NCBI RefSeq assembly: GCF_949987535.1
Contig: NC_080081.1
Location: 54,756,153-54,820,152 of the forward strand
Source: Balaenoptera acutorostrata
Taxonomy: Eukaryota; Chordata; Mammalia; Artiodactyla; Balaenopteridae
DNA: 64,000 nucleotides
Direction of reading: 5' to 3'
The notes under the pieces are model-generated. The model ran no database searches and was not told the DNA's origin. It saw only the letters and a program-made list of their open reading frames with translations. The position numbers and the translations under genes were made by a program. This document shows, piece after piece, positions 46,720 to 58,695 of this stretch. Each line of letters begins with the position of its first letter. Positions within the stretch are counted from its first letter, which is position 1.

Positions 46720-47940
46720 TAAAAATTATCACTATTTTACACCATACACAAAAATCAACTCAAAATGGATTAAAGACTTGAACATAAGACCTAAAGCCAT
46801 ACAATTTCTAGGAGAAAACATAAGCAGTAACCTCACTGGCAATGGTCTTAGTGATGCTTTTGTGGATCTGACTCCAAAAGCAAAGGAAACAAGAGCAGAA
46901 GTAAACAAAGGGAACTGAATCTCAAAAAGCTTCTGCACAGTGAAGGAAACCATCATCACAACGAAAAGGCCACCTATTGCATGAAAGGAGATACTTGCAA
47001 ATCATATATCCAATAAGAGGTTAAGATCCAAAATATATATAAGAACTCATACAATTCAACAACAACAACAACAAAAAACTACCCAATTTAAAAATGGGCA
47101 GAGGATCTGAACATACGTTTTTCCAAAGAAGACACACATGTGGCTAACAGGCACATGAAAAAAGCTTCAACATCACTAATTGTTAGGGAAATGCAAATCA
47201 AAACCACAGTGAGATATCACCTCATACCTATTAGAATGGCTATTATGGAAAAGACAAGAAATAACAAATGTTGGAGAAGATTTGGAGAAAAGGGAACCCT
47301 AGTACACTACTGGTGGGACTATAAATTGGTGCAGCCACTATGGCAAACAGAATGGAGATTCCTCAAAATCTTAAAAATAGATCTACCATATGACCCAGCT
47401 ATTCCACTCTGGAAGAACAAGAAAACACTAATTCAAAAAGATATATGCAAAAAAAAAAAAAAGATATATGCACCCCTATATTCATTGCAGCATTATTTAC
47501 AATAAATAGCCAACTTATGGAAACAATCTAAGCATCACTGATGGATGAATGGATAAATATATGTGGTATATATACACAGAGGAATACTATTCAGCCATAA
47601 AAAAGAATGAAACCCTGTCATTTGTGACAACAGGGATGGAACTTGAAGGTATCAGGCTAACTGAAATAAGGCAGACAGAGAAAGATAAATACTGTGATTT
47701 CATTTATATGTGGAATCTAAATAAACAAAACAAACAAAATAAAACAGAAACAAGGTCATAGATACAGAGATCAGGTGAGTGGTTACCAGAGGGAAAGGGG
47801 TTGGGGGATCGCAAAAATGGATGACAGGGGTCAACTGTACGGCAGTGGATGGTAACTAGACTTGTAGTGGTGACCACTTTGCAGTGTACACAGATGTCTA
47901 ATTATAATGTTGTACACCTGAAACATATAATAAAAAAAGA
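46720..47940 (+). mobile_element. L1MA-class LINE: ORF2 C-terminal part and 3' UTR
   Basis: The element starts in ORF2 (actcaaaatggattaaagac, gccatacaatttctaggaga). A forward frame at 47140-47505 still encodes [17 protein letters not shown] and PYDPAIPL, and another at 47549-47761 encodes YYSAIKKNE. These belong to the C-terminal part of the L1 reverse transcriptase protein. A duplication of aaaagatatatgca around an A14 run at about 47435-47475 and several stops break the frame. The 3' UTR includes agtggttaccagagggaaag, gtagtggtgaccactttgca and atgttgtacacctgaaacat. Confidence 0.9.
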
Positions 47941-49621
47941 CATTATTCTTGGGAAGTAGTATTTTATATGAATTTTAAATGAACCTTCTTGATTTTCCAA
48001 CTTTTCTTTAATATGAATTACTTGTCTAACCAGAAAAAAAAATGTATATATACCTAAAGATTACAGTAAATAGCTTCCAGTGTTAAAAAATAAATTAAAT
48101 AAATAAAAATTACAAACTAGGAGTTTTCAGTGGGGGCTTCAGAGCAGCTGTGAGTTCCTTCCAAATTATCCTGCTCTTCCCCAGTGATCCTAGAATTTTG
48201 GGGTGGAGGGGTATTCTCTTCTTATATCCTTTCTGCTTTCTCTAGAGATTCAGCATCTGTCCTATTCTTTTGTTCGTCTCCAGGTTCATCACTGACTCTG
48301 GATGAACTTTACTCTAGGCCTCTCCTGCAAACCCAGGGCCAAGATAACCACCAGAGTCGTTGGCAATAAAGCCATGTCTAGTTGCCGCTGCCCTTTCTCA
48401 CTCCCCCATGGTCTCACCAAACTAAAATATTTGACCACCAGACTCTGGAATCAAAGTTCTGTCAAAGTCAAAATTGTGAGGAACAAGAGAGGAAATACGT
48501 CTTTAGACCATCATACTTTCCTTGCAGATTATTTATCACTCCCTCAAGCATAATTATTCCTATCATGGCCTTTATTTATGTCTTATAATTGCCCAATGTA
48601 TTATTATATATGTCCTATGATTATATATGTCTAATGTTTCTTTAGATTCTAACATCACATCCTGTTACATTTATGTTGGACTTAACTCTTACTGCTTTCA
48701 GCTTTTAAAAATTGGAGAATTAATGAGTGGCATCCTCTAACTCAGCTCCCTTGTATCTGTGGTGCTGCCCGGCTTGGATTCCACATTCCCGGGATACCTG
48801 TGTCCTTGCTTCAGCTCAGCTGAAGTCTGTTTATTTCCTGATCCCCTGGCTTTGGACACCAAGCAGTTACACTCTAGACTTGGTTCTGTGAAATAGAGGT
48901 AACAGTACCATGCCTTAATTATTCTTCAGAGATGTTCATTGTAAGAAGATACCAGAACAGTTTTTCCAGCCCTCCTGCTGTTAAGAATTCTAAAGGTTAA
49001 GGCCTCCAGTAAACTGTAATTAGAAAAAAATCAACAGAATAAAGGTATAATCACCCGCTATATTTAGCAGGTTAGTGATTTCCAGAGTAACCTGGCATTC
49101 CTGCCCTGAAGCCTCCTTCAACCCCTCAGGAAGTCTTTTGGCCAGAATAAGTGATGCTCTTCTGGCCCAGCACTTGGAGCAGGGTTACAGGGCTTGAAAT
49201 ATCTTGAAATATTTCAGCATCTCCCATAATAAAGGGGAGTCCAACTCCAAAAGCAAGAGAAAGAAAATGACTTACTATAAAATGGTTGGGTGAAATAGTG
49301 AACTAAAACAAAACTGTTATATAAAATTCCAATGAGTCTTTTTGTTCCCTTCGGTATGCATAAGGTACAGCCCCATTTCTTCAGTTGCTCGAGACCATGT
49401 GGTATGGGATGTTGGGAGGGGGTCATGTCTTTCACAGTCTGGGATTCCATTTCTGTGGTTTCTCTGCCCTCCGTGACACCCTTTCTCTTCCTTCCTTTAC
49501 CGTTCTGCTCTTCCTCCCCTCAAAAAAAAAGCTTACTTGTTACAAGGTCTGTCATTTACACCTCAGGATACACTGTAATTCACTCGTGGGAAGAGAGAAA
49601 AGATTATTGAAATAAAAATGG
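47941..49621. other. Unassigned single-copy sequence
   Basis: No gene is seen. The stretch 48990-49085 (ccagtaaactgtaattagaa, cccgctatatttagcaggtt) is complex and repeat-free. Frames of 60-90 codons at 48184-48588 and 49214-49615 have no recognised domain. Confidence 0.35.
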
Positions 49622-49878
49622 CTAAGACTTATTGAGCACTTCCCATGTGCCAGGAACTGTTAATAGATGCATCATCTCTATCAATTCAGGTAAGTCTCAC
49701 AACCACCCAAGGAGGTAGTTTGCTATTATTTAATCCTCATTTTACAAATGAGACAATTAAGGCACAGAGATGTTAAGAAACTTGCCCAGGGTCACACAGC
49801 TAGTAAGTAGAAAAGCAGGGCTTTGAATCCAGGCAACTGACTCCACAATCCATGTTCCCAACCTCTAAACTATTCAAC
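49622..49878 (-). mobile_element. MIR SINE, reverse, nearly complete
   Basis: A long reverse MIR: agacttattgagcacttccc, atgtgccaggaactgttaat, tcattttacaaatgagacaa, aacttgcccagggtcacaca and gctttgaatccaggcaactg. One of the best MIR copies in the window. Confidence 0.85.
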
Positions 49879-50721
49879 GTTTTGATAACTTTTTACCATC
49901 ACCTCTATCATTTTTTAGGGAAGATTGGAGCAGAATGAATGTTGTCTGGCCCTTTAAAACTGCCTTTTGATCCCTGCGTTCTAGCTGTGCCTGTTTGTAA
50001 CCAATGGATCACAGGCACCTAGAGGATGAGAAGGATGGAGGACTGCAGAGGGACAAGCTGGTCTTCAGATTATAAAGGGAAGCTGAGAGCTGCACACTGG
50101 GGCTTTCAAATCACTTTTCTCTACCCCAGGGTTTCATCAGGGGAGAAGGGGCAGGGCTCCAGGATCCCAGCTTCCACCAGAGCAGCTCTGCTTCTGGCTG
50201 CCTCACACACTGGGTGTCTGGGTAGGATTTTGTTTGAACACAGAAATTCATGGCTCAAAAAGGTTTGGAAATCCCTGGGGATGGAGCGATCACCTAGGTG
50301 TCAAGTTCCTTAATTGCTAAACTCTCCTCACAGCTGATTCACACAGCCTTGTACTCCCAGGAGGAAAGGCAGGAGGGTGTAGACCAGGGCACAAGCTGGA
50401 GTCTGTCTGCCAGCACCGTCTCTGTGACTGAAGGCTGTCCTCGCCTAAAGTGGGGTGAGTGTCCCTAGGGAACGTGGACACATTAGGAAGGACTGTGACT
50501 TTATCTTCCGCCCCAATAGGCAAGCCTGAAAAAATGTTTAAGAGTAAATGGAAATCAGATGAATCTGTGAGAGCCTCCCAGCAAACACAACGTATTTGGA
50601 CGTCCATTTCTTCCCTTGTCTTCCAAATTCCTTAATTCAGGGACGCTGCTGTGTCCTTCTGTCCTCACACTATTTCTCACTTGCCTATCTAAGCCCCATG
50701 AAATGCTTAAGATCCACAAAC

Positions 50722-50772
<51 letters not shown>

Positions 50773-50957
50773 CGCCACCATGCACATAGAAGATTTAAAC
50801 AAGGCCAGCTCCAGACACCCAGTTGGAGTTCTTACTCTGGGTCCATTTCTTAGCAGGGCTTCTGTGGATCAGAGAACCAATATCCTCTTTCCAATTTGCA
50901 TCCCAATTCATCACATATGTCATATTCAAGGCACCCTCAGATTTGCAGGGTTCAGAG
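49879..50957. other. Unassigned sequence around the GT repeat
   Basis: No gene is recognised. The frame at 50026-50313 has no known domain. The text tttggaaatccctggggatg near 50268 may be a hAT end. The GT array at 50724 is listed separately. Confidence 0.35.
50724..50769 (+). repeat. (GT)23 microsatellite
   Basis: An uninterrupted run of 23 GT units, 46 bp, the purest dinucleotide array here. Frames across it on both strands are low-complexity. Confidence 0.97.
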
Positions 50958-51182
50958 AGGCCACAGAGCACAGTGGTCAGGGCTAAAGCTGGGCTCAGAT
51001 CCCAGTTCTATCCCTTATAAGCCAGGGACTTCAAGAGACTTCCTAAATGAATCTGCCTGTCCTAGGTTTTCCCATCTGTAAAATGGGAATAATAATAGTG
51101 CCTGTTGGTAGGATTGTTGTTCTAAGCATAAAGCACTTAGTACAGGGCCTGGTGGCAAGAGTTCAGTCAGCATTAACTATCT
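50958..51182 (+). mobile_element. MIR SINE
   Basis: The order gagcacagtggtcagggcta, agctgggctcagatcccagt, cccatctgtaaaatgggaat, aataatagtgcctgttggta and aaagcacttagtacagggcc is a near full-length MIR. Confidence 0.85.
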
Positions 51183-51524
51183 ATAGCTATAAAATCTCTC
51201 ACCAGCCCCCTGGGGCCTTACTCTGTCAGTCCAGTCCTAATTCCACCCCTGCTCGAGTCAGATCTCCCGGCTACTGTTGCTGCAAAGTACAGACAGCCAC
51301 AGTTACACAGGAAGCACAGCAGCCAGCCTTGCTGGAGTCAATCAGAAGTTACAAGGTTCCTAGAGGAGGCTGGCACTTCATTAGGCTTTCTTCTTAGTAT
51401 AACTTAAAGTTGAAAACGCTGCCTGAAGCATCTTGTGATCAGAACAAATATTCTTCATTCATTCACCACATATTTGTTGAGCACATCTTAAAAATAATAG
51501 CCAACTCCATATCAACATACCCTG

Positions 51525-51705
51525 TATGCATGCTGTACTAAGTGCTTTCCATCCATTTCCAACAACACTGTAAGGAAGATACTGATAGTCTGTCCATTTT
51601 GCATATGAGGCTCAGAGAGGTAAGGTAACTTGCCACAGGTCACACAGCACATGGCAGAGCTAAAATTCCAGCAGCTTGTGCTTTCTCTCTCCTCTGCCCC
51701 TCTCA
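51525..51705 (-). mobile_element. MIR SINE, reverse
   Basis: The text tactaagtgctttccatcca, ccattttgcatatgaggctc, agagaggtaaggtaacttgc and cacaggtcacacagcacatg is the reverse MIR. It faces the forward MIR at 50958. Confidence 0.82.
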
Positions 51706-52727
51706 TCTGTGAAATGGGAGGCTACAAACCTCAATTCCTTTTCCAGTAGCTCATAGAAGAATCCCCGGGATTCCATCTACACAGCACACTGAAACCAGAA
51801 GGGAACGAATGATATTGGAGTACGCATCGCTCTTCAGCTACACAAAATCCAGGCTTCAGTTTAAACTTTGCACACAAACCACCCCCCATCTCTGTCACCA
51901 CATTCAGACAAAACATGTGAAGAAAGCCTTCCTTATTTGCAAGCAATACAGATGTAATTGTGATAAAAATTGTCTTGGGTGTGCCTGTCTTAGCCATTTA
52001 CTTTTTAAAAATCTGGGTAGGTATTTTGGGCTGCTCAAGCAAAGAGAAGCTTCAGAATCCTTTTTTTAGAGAAATGAAATCCTTTGTCTATTGTAATTAG
52101 CAAGGAGTATTTTGTAAACTGAACAACAACACTAGGCCCAAAGCACAGATAGTGTAATTACAGAGGATTCAAAAGGTCTCTAAAAATATTCATAGTGACA
52201 TCAAGTCAAATCATGCTGTCCCACCCCCATCTCCCCAACACATTGGCAAGGACGCCTGGCTTGGGAAGTCAGCTACACAATTTCCATTCAAACTCAGTGA
52301 AAGTTATATAGCTAACACTCCATGCAATGCTTTGAAATTTTTATTAATAAAAATCCATAGAGCCAATCTTGTGGTTAAAAGCATTTTTAGTACAGAAGCC
52401 GGGACAGGAGGACCCCCGAGGGGTCCCTGCAACACAATGCTGTTCGGACTCTTCCTTATGGGCACCTGGTCCACAGCTCCCCCTCTCGGCAAGTAAGGCC
52501 TCTCATAGAGCGTCGGGCATCCCAGGCCTCTCCTGTTGGCCCAGATGCCGGGCTGCCCGGATTCTGCCCTCGCGGGACCCACCCTTCTCAGGAGGCTCCA
52601 TTAGGACCACAAACCCCACAAACTTCCGTGGGGGCCACGCGGTGGGCCCAAGGAACATGCACCCTGGGCACTGGCACTCCTGGTACTGGAGGCATGGCTT
52701 TGCCTTTGGCTGGACTTGAGACTTGGG
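51706..52727. other. Single-copy block with a GC-rich island
   Basis: 51890-52240 is AT-rich and complex (gtaattagcaaggagtattt, tgtaattacagaggattc), a possible conserved non-coding element. From about 52390 to 52720 the base content turns GC- and CpG-rich (gaagccgggacaggaggacc, gccgggctgcccggattctg, gtgggggccacgcggtgggc), unlike its surroundings. Both strands carry open frames of about 90-115 codons there (plus 52369-52719; minus 52304-52582), but none matches a protein I know. An 18-bp palindrome lies at 52337-52354. Confidence 0.45.
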
Positions 52728-52830
52728 GCCTGTTCCTGGACCTCCCTGAACCTCAGTTTCATCATGGTTTAGATGGTGACAATAGTACTTACCTCATAGG
52801 GTAATTGTGGGATAAGAATGTTCTTATGAC
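52728..52830 (+). mobile_element. MIR SINE, 3' part
   Basis: The text ctgaacctcagtttcatcat, ggtgacaatagtacttacct and catagggtaattgtgggata follows the MIR core. Confidence 0.7.
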
Positions 52831-52832
52831 AA

Positions 52833-52865
<33 letters not shown>
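52833..52865 (+). repeat. (ATG)11 microsatellite
   Basis: Eleven uninterrupted ATG units next to the MIR end. The poly-Met open frame that starts here is a product of the repeat. Confidence 0.95.
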
Positions 52866-52867
<2 letters not shown>

Positions 52868-54494
52868 AACAGAAGTGAAAGGAAACTTTGGGAGGCGATG
52901 GATATGTTTATGGCCTCGATGGTTGGGATGGTTTCACAGACGTATATTTATCCCCAAATTCATTGGGTCTGTATACATTAAATATATCCAGCTCTTATAT
53001 GTCAGTCATCCCTTAATAAAGTGGGGTTTTTTTTAAAGGAATGAAAAATAAATAAAATACATAAACATACTTGGTAAATGTTCACTCAATTTAAGTCTTC
53101 TTGGTTGCCTTCCCCGTCTATGTAATTTTCCCTTCTTTTCCTAATGGAATTAAGAATTGAAATGGTTGATTAACTAGCTTGGCAATAGTCTTCAGCAAAA
53201 TTCTGAAAAAGGTGAAGCTAAAAGAATGGTGTGCTAGCTGCAGAGAATTAAGAATTCATCTCCCCTATAGCTTCCAAAGGAGGAAAAATCCACACAGGAG
53301 GAGGGAGGGCTGGGCCCTGAGGTTGGCCTTCTCCTTGGGATTTGAGGGCTCTGTCCACTGCCTGCCCCACTGTTCTCAGGGGTCAGTATTTCCCCTTTGT
53401 ACTCCAGCCCAAACATGGACCTTCCCCCAGCCCCTTGAGATAAAGCAGAGACCTGGCCACAACACTTTTAGGAGATTACACTAATGGCTTAGGGATCAAA
53501 AAAGATAAATCAACAAAAAGTAACAAGCAGCCAGATCACCTGATTTACACCATGTAGTTTGTCCATCTTTAGTAAGTGGCCCCTATGGGGACACCTCCCT
53601 TCCCGGCAGTCCTGCTGCCTCCATGTTGTGGAGGCCACATTTAGCCCCTGCCATCCTATAGGGATCTCATGAATTTCTACACCAGAGATGGTTGATTTGT
53701 AGCCCACGTGTGTCATGTTCTCCCTATACTGCTCATGGCAGACATCACCAATCAACCACAGCACTCTTCCTCACTGAGAGCAGAGTAGACTCAGTATTCT
53801 AGGTATCAACTACCAGTCCATCAAAGTTAAACCAGCTTGCTTTACTCATCCCTGCTTTACGCTCCTCAAAGTCCTTATCTAAAAGGCCAGAGCTGGGAGA
53901 AAGCTAGAACATTCCTTTTCCTGCCTGCCTAAAGCCCACCTTCCAAGTTCTGGTTTCCTCTGAGGACCACCTTGTGTCCAAGTGAATGATCTGCAGGAAG
54001 AACTTATGCCAGAGATGCTCACACCAGCCACAGAGATGCCCTTCTAAACTCACCAACTCAAAACACACGTTCATCTGAAAGTCAGTAAGATAAGGCCCTT
54101 CACAGGAGTCTCCTCTTGTACTTTCCACCTAATTCCCAGGTCCAGAATCAAAAACACCAGATGCCACAGTACTGGCTCAAGATGGACATCTTTATCATGC
54201 TGTCATTATTCCTCTATGGTTATCCTCACTGGGAACAGAGGAAACTGCAAGCCACTAGCTGGTGAAAAGAATTACTTTGTGCCCCATAGTATATCTCCTC
54301 AAGTTTCCAACAGGAGGGAAATTTTCTTCCCTAAAACTAGGTGAGCACCTATTTAGGGATCTGGAGATGCTGATTCTGGGGGTGCAGTTCCACCAGGGCC
54401 CCAGCTGGTGCCAGAGAATGTGAAAACTTTTCCTTCCTTTACCTCAACTTTACCCACATACTGGTTTTGGGGAGAAGAACCAAAAGTCACTGAG
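52866..54494. other. Unassigned single-copy sequence
   Basis: About 1.6 kb with no repeat or gene I recognise. Frames of 60-100 codons on both strands near 53179-53764 lack known domains. Confidence 0.35.
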
Positions 54495-54675
54495 GGCCAA
54501 CTAAGCATTTTACTTATGTCATTAAATTTTCACACTGACTTTCTGAGATATGTATTCTTAATGCTTATTTGACAGATCAGACAGTTGAGACTTAGGTTAT
54601 AAATCTTTCCCAAGGTTACACAGTTTGTAACAGGCACAGTACGTCTTCGAAACCCATGCTCTTCCTACACCACGC
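54495..54675 (-). mobile_element. MIR SINE, reverse
   Basis: The text atttgacagatcagacagtt, tttcccaaggttacacagtt and cgaaacccatgctcttccta is the reverse MIR core. Confidence 0.68.
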
Positions 54676-54733
54676 TGGCCGTCATGTCAAACCCCAGAAG
54701 GTATGGTCAGACGCCACATGCAAAGCCAGACCC

Positions 54734-54809
54734 GTCCTATTGCCATCATCCTTGGCCTTAAGATGACGAGGGTCCTATTGCCATCATCCTTGGCCTTAAG
54801 AGGTACAAG
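54734..54809. repeat. 38-bp tandem duplication
   Basis: The unit starting gtcctattgccatcatcctt occurs at 54734 and again at 54772. The first 30 bases are identical in both copies; the last eight differ. It lies in otherwise single-copy sequence. Confidence 0.93.
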
Positions 54810-54994
54810 AAAAAGTCTGACCCCTGAAAGAGGACTTTGATAATATTGTTCACCTAATAAAGTATACTGGGGTAGTTCACAGAAACAGCTGGCAATGACC
54901 AAATGCTGAAATCTTTCGATGACTCAAGGATCCTAACTTACTGCCTCTGTAGTCATCAACTTGATGCTGGCACATGAGAATAATGGCTTATGAC

Positions 54995-55425
54995 CATTCT
55001 TTCAGACCAAAGATTCTAACCACAACCTGCCTTCACTCCCACCACCCTGATCCAAGCCCTATCCTATCTCTTCAGGAGCAGTGCAATAACTCAACTCATC
55101 TCCCTGCATCCACTCTATTCCACACCCTTGTCCCCTCAGTCATCAAACTCCCTGCTTGAAGAAGCCAATGGCTGCTCTTAGAATAAAATCTAGGCTCCCT
55201 GTGATGGCCTCCAAGCCTCTACCTGCTCTGGTCCCTGCCTGCTCACCTCATATCTTATTTATTTACTTATTTAACCATTTTTGTATCTGTTTCCAGTAGA
55301 AAGTTTCTGGTGGAAAAAGATATCTTTCTGTCTTGTGCTCTTCTGTAATCTCAATATCTAGCACAGTGCCTGCCTTATGCTAAACACTCAAAAATACTGG
55401 TTGAATATCTGAATGAATGTTATCT
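54995..55425 (+). mobile_element. L2 LINE 3' region
   Basis: The order actccctgcttgaagaagcc, cttagaataaaatctaggct, ccctgtgatggcctccaagc, ctcaatatctagcacagtgc and tgaatatctgaatgaatgtt is L2. Confidence 0.8.
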
Positions 55426-55489
55426 GTAACATGCAGAGGAATACAAAATCTCCTCTGAAACAGCTCGCTGTATTTGTTGGTTTTAAGGG

Positions 55490-55625
55490 CTGGAAAGCAC
55501 TCATGACCTAGAAACCAGAAGACTTGTGTGTTAGTCATTGCATTGCTCCTTAAATTAACAACATGAGTCTAAGGAAACTTCTTACCTGTCCTTGGCCTCA
55601 GGTTCCCTGTCTGTTAGTTTTGCCC
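55490..55625 (+). mobile_element. Possible MIR SINE
   Basis: The text aaccagaagacttgtgtgtt, ggaaacttcttacctgtcct and tcaggttccctgtctgttag weakly follows MIR. Confidence 0.4.
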
Positions 55626-55649
55626 TTTCCCATGAACTGATGTTATGAT

Positions 55650-56480
55650 CCTATTCATTCAGCAAACTTTATTGAATGACTATTTGCAAGGCCCGGTACC
55701 AGTTACTGGCAAGGCCAAGATGAGCAAGACACAGCACTAGCCGAGAAGGAATGCACAGACCATTTGGGGGCAGAGGTGGAAGTACGTCAATAATAAGCAT
55801 GATATCTTACTATGTGCTCTAACAGAAAACCAGTGGAGCTATAACGTGACACAAAGGAGCAAGTGGTCGGTTCCATTTGGTGCTCAGAGCGAAGACCACT
55901 CTTGAACCGGGCTTTGATGGTGTAGAATTCCCCCATAAGAAGGTCAGAGTTATGCACGGAGCATGCACAAATGCTTGATGCGCATGCCCAAGGAACAGGA
56001 AGCGGTTCTAAATGGCCGGTTAGGGAGCTTTTGGAGTGGCACAGGTGCAAGATGAGGTTGGACTGGTAAACTCGAGCATGGAGCTTCTATGCCAGATTAA
56101 GGAGTTTAAATCTTACCCTGTTGGAGAGGGGTTTTAAGCAGAGGCATGACATAACGAAGCGTGTATTTTAGAAAGATTACTCCGAGAGCAGCCTGGAGGG
56201 TGGATTAGGAGGAAAACACAGAAGGAGCAGGGACTGTGGAGATCAAGCTGTAATCCAGGCAAGTAGGGTGCCCTAACATGTTGGAGAGAGCGAGGGAAGA
56301 GGTAGAACACGTATGAGCACTGGAGATCCGCTGAGTCCCTAAAGCCTAGGACAGTTGAAGTTTCCAGGCTTGGGGGATTGGTTGATGCCATTTTCCCAAA
56401 CAGGGCACAGAGGGGGAGGAACCTGTTTTGGAAGAAATATACCAAATTTCTTTCTGAACCTGTGGGTCCACTCCTGCCAA
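55650..56480 (-). mobile_element. L2 LINE, reverse, about 0.8 kb
   Basis: From 55650 the reverse L2 reads cattcagcaaactttattga, ggcaaggccaagatgagcaa, taccctgttggagaggggtt, aagcagaggcatgacataac, tactccgagagcagcctgga and agctgtaatccaggcaagta. It sits tail to tail with the forward L2 that ends at 55425. The minus-strand frame at 56134-56487 is an L2 relic. Confidence 0.72.
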
Positions 56481-57419
56481 AGCACACTTGGGCAGACGTT
56501 GTGGCCGCGCTCTTGTTGTTTTAGGGTGGCTGCGGGAGCACCTTCACCAAGTCTCTGTAGTTTCCATGCCTTGTCTCCTCTCAGGCAGGAGGAAAGCGAG
56601 TTACGATCCCCTCTTTCCTCATGGGGGTGCAGTGAGGCTTTGTTTAGCTATTTCGAGAGCAGTGCCACATCCAGATGAAAGGAGGTCTGTTAGTGAGGAA
56701 CAGAAGGAGAGGGAGGACAAAGAAATGCTTAAAAAGCTGCCTGAAGGGTAAGAGACAGGCTTGCAGGGGGTTCCTTTGGGCTTTATAATGATATTTAAAG
56801 ATCCAGAGATGAAAAACAAAAGGTACAGGTAGCAGAAGATATGGATTCGTTCTCTCTACAGATGGATTAACATTTGCATTGTTTTTCCCAGATGTAACTG
56901 GTCAGGATTAAAAACCTACCATGCTTCTCCCACAAGGGGACAGGCACATGGAGGCGGTGGAGACCCAGGGGGCTCCTAAACAGACAGCTGTCAGCTCATC
57001 TGCCCACCCTGGGCGGTGCTGTCTGCAGAGGTGTGGGGCCTGGGACCAGTCAGGCTTCAGGCAGGAGATGCAGCCCTTCACCAGCCCGGGGTTGGGGAGG
57101 GGGGGAGCATCGCGGGTCCTTCCACCCTTACAGAGCCCCAGGGGACGGCTCACCAGGCACCACACTCCAGATGCCTGTAGAAAACAAAAAGAAGTTTGCT
57201 TGGTACTAAGCACCAGATGGTTCCCCTTCAGATGAGACTTTCCAAGTGTCCACAGCATCCTTTTTCTCCGCTCACCCCTGAGGCAGCCCCTTCCCGACTA
57301 CACCTGCTTCCTACAAGCTGCTCCTCCCCAGGGGCTCTGGGAAAATGGGTCAGACCTTGCGAGTTCTGGAAAAACAACTTCTCCGGGTTACCCGTCTCTA
57401 GAAGCAACGGCACCCTCTT
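56481..57419. other. Single-copy sequence with an exon-like pattern
   Basis: No gene can be named. At 56648-56747 a 100-base stretch is preceded by a gctttgtttag acceptor-like end and followed by ggtaaga, a donor-like site; its open reading would give PDERRSVSEEQKEREDKEML, a charged, helix-like sequence. The rest (56860-57240) is somewhat GC-rich, with overlapping frames of 104-116 codons on both strands that lack known domains. Confidence 0.35.
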
Positions 57420-57785
57420 CTGCCTGCCTGACCTGGCTTCTTCAAACTCACTCTTTCCCTCCCTGCCTTTCCCTGCCCCGTCGCTAGCACTTGAATCTTA
57501 CACATCCTTCAAGACCCTGACAAATCACAGTTACCCCCAAAGCCTTCCTAGATTCCCCAGTAGGACTGTGTGTGTGTCTCTCTCCTTGTCCCCCTGTTGG
57601 GCTTTATTTGAAATAACCCTGAGTTAAATCTACTTGCATTATAGTTGGCTGTGGTTCGAAGGTTCTCTCGCAATCTTGATCTCGAGCCCTTGGAGAGCAG
57701 GGCTACAAGGGACTCATCCTGTTCACCTCTGAGTCCTGCCACTTTGAAGATGTTCAGTCAATGTTTGTTGTATCCATTTGAACAG
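57420..57785 (+). mobile_element. L2 LINE 3' region
   Basis: The text catccttcaagaccctgaca, aaagccttcctagattcccc, cttggagagcagggctacaa and tcagtcaatgtttgttgtat fits the L2 3' region. Confidence 0.65.
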
Positions 57786-57994
57786 GTGAGTAGAAGCTGC
57801 ATGTTGTACTGCTGCCATGAGGAGAGGACAGTTTTCTCCAAATGAGTCTGTTTCTGCTAGAGCTGCCTGGATTTCATAACCCAGCATTATTGCAGGGGGA
57901 CTTAGGGATGTCTGGCAGGAGCCATGGTTATAGGTCCGGGCACGTCCACTGACCAGGCCCGCTGGTGGTTAGAAGGGGCAGCTTTGTGCCCCTG

Positions 57995-58195
57995 GGAGGA
58001 GCTCTGGCTCAGGCACGATGGGTTGAATCCGGGCTCCCTCTACCAACTTGAAGCCCTGGAATAAAAGACAAGTCTTCCCTTCTCATCCTCAATTTCTTCA
58101 TCTATAAAGTGATGATAGTCATTCCTTACCTTGCAGATAATTGTAGGTGCACAGTGTCTGGCACCTAATAGGTATGCAATAAGTTCTCTGAATGA
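57995..58195 (+). mobile_element. MIR SINE
   Basis: The order ggagctctggctcaggcacg, gggttgaatccgggctccct, caatttcttcatctataaag, gataattgtaggtgcacagt and tggcacctaataggtatgca is MIR. Confidence 0.75.
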
Positions 58196-58384
58196 TTCAT
58201 TCATCATTGATGGAGAATAGTAACTAAGAGAAGGCACAGCCTGAAGACGGGGGATCTACAGCCCGTGGACAAGGCTGGTTCTTGTGATACAGGTTAGTGA
58301 AAATGTCTAGGTGTTGATGCATCTATTATCTGGGCTCCTAAGACCTGAATTCTGTCCCGGCAACCCTGGTGCCCCCAGAATTAC

Positions 58385-58553
58385 TTTTCTGAGCCTTGAC
58401 TATACCAGGCCAAAGCTGTGGTTCCCACAAAGAGTTATCACAAGTAATAAACCACCACAAAGCTATTGAGTCTTTTATGAAATGCTAACACATTGCACAG
58501 CCCTGTGCCCAGCCCCTAGTAAGCAAACCATGAATAAAGGTTAGCTTTTACTA
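58385..58553 (+). mobile_element. Possible MIR SINE
   Basis: The text cttttctgagccttgactat, acattgcacagccctgtgcc and taaaggttagcttttactat weakly follows MIR. Confidence 0.4.
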
Positions 58554-58554
58554 T

Positions 58555-58695
58555 GATCTTTTTTCCTCTAGACTCTAAGCTCCATGGAGTCAGGAACTGT
58601 GTCTGTTTTGTTCCTCACTCTGTACTCAGATCCTTAACACAGAAACTAACAGATAGGAGGGTCTCAATGACTATTTACTGAAGAAATGAATTAAG
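58555..58695 (+). mobile_element. L2 LINE 3' end
   Basis: The end is clear: ctagactctaagctccatgg, agtcaggaactgtgtctgtt and ggagggtctcaatgactatt. Confidence 0.75.

Noticed and set aside
50726..50853. Open frames rich in Cys-Val or Thr-His
   Set aside because: They are translations of the (GT)23 repeat.
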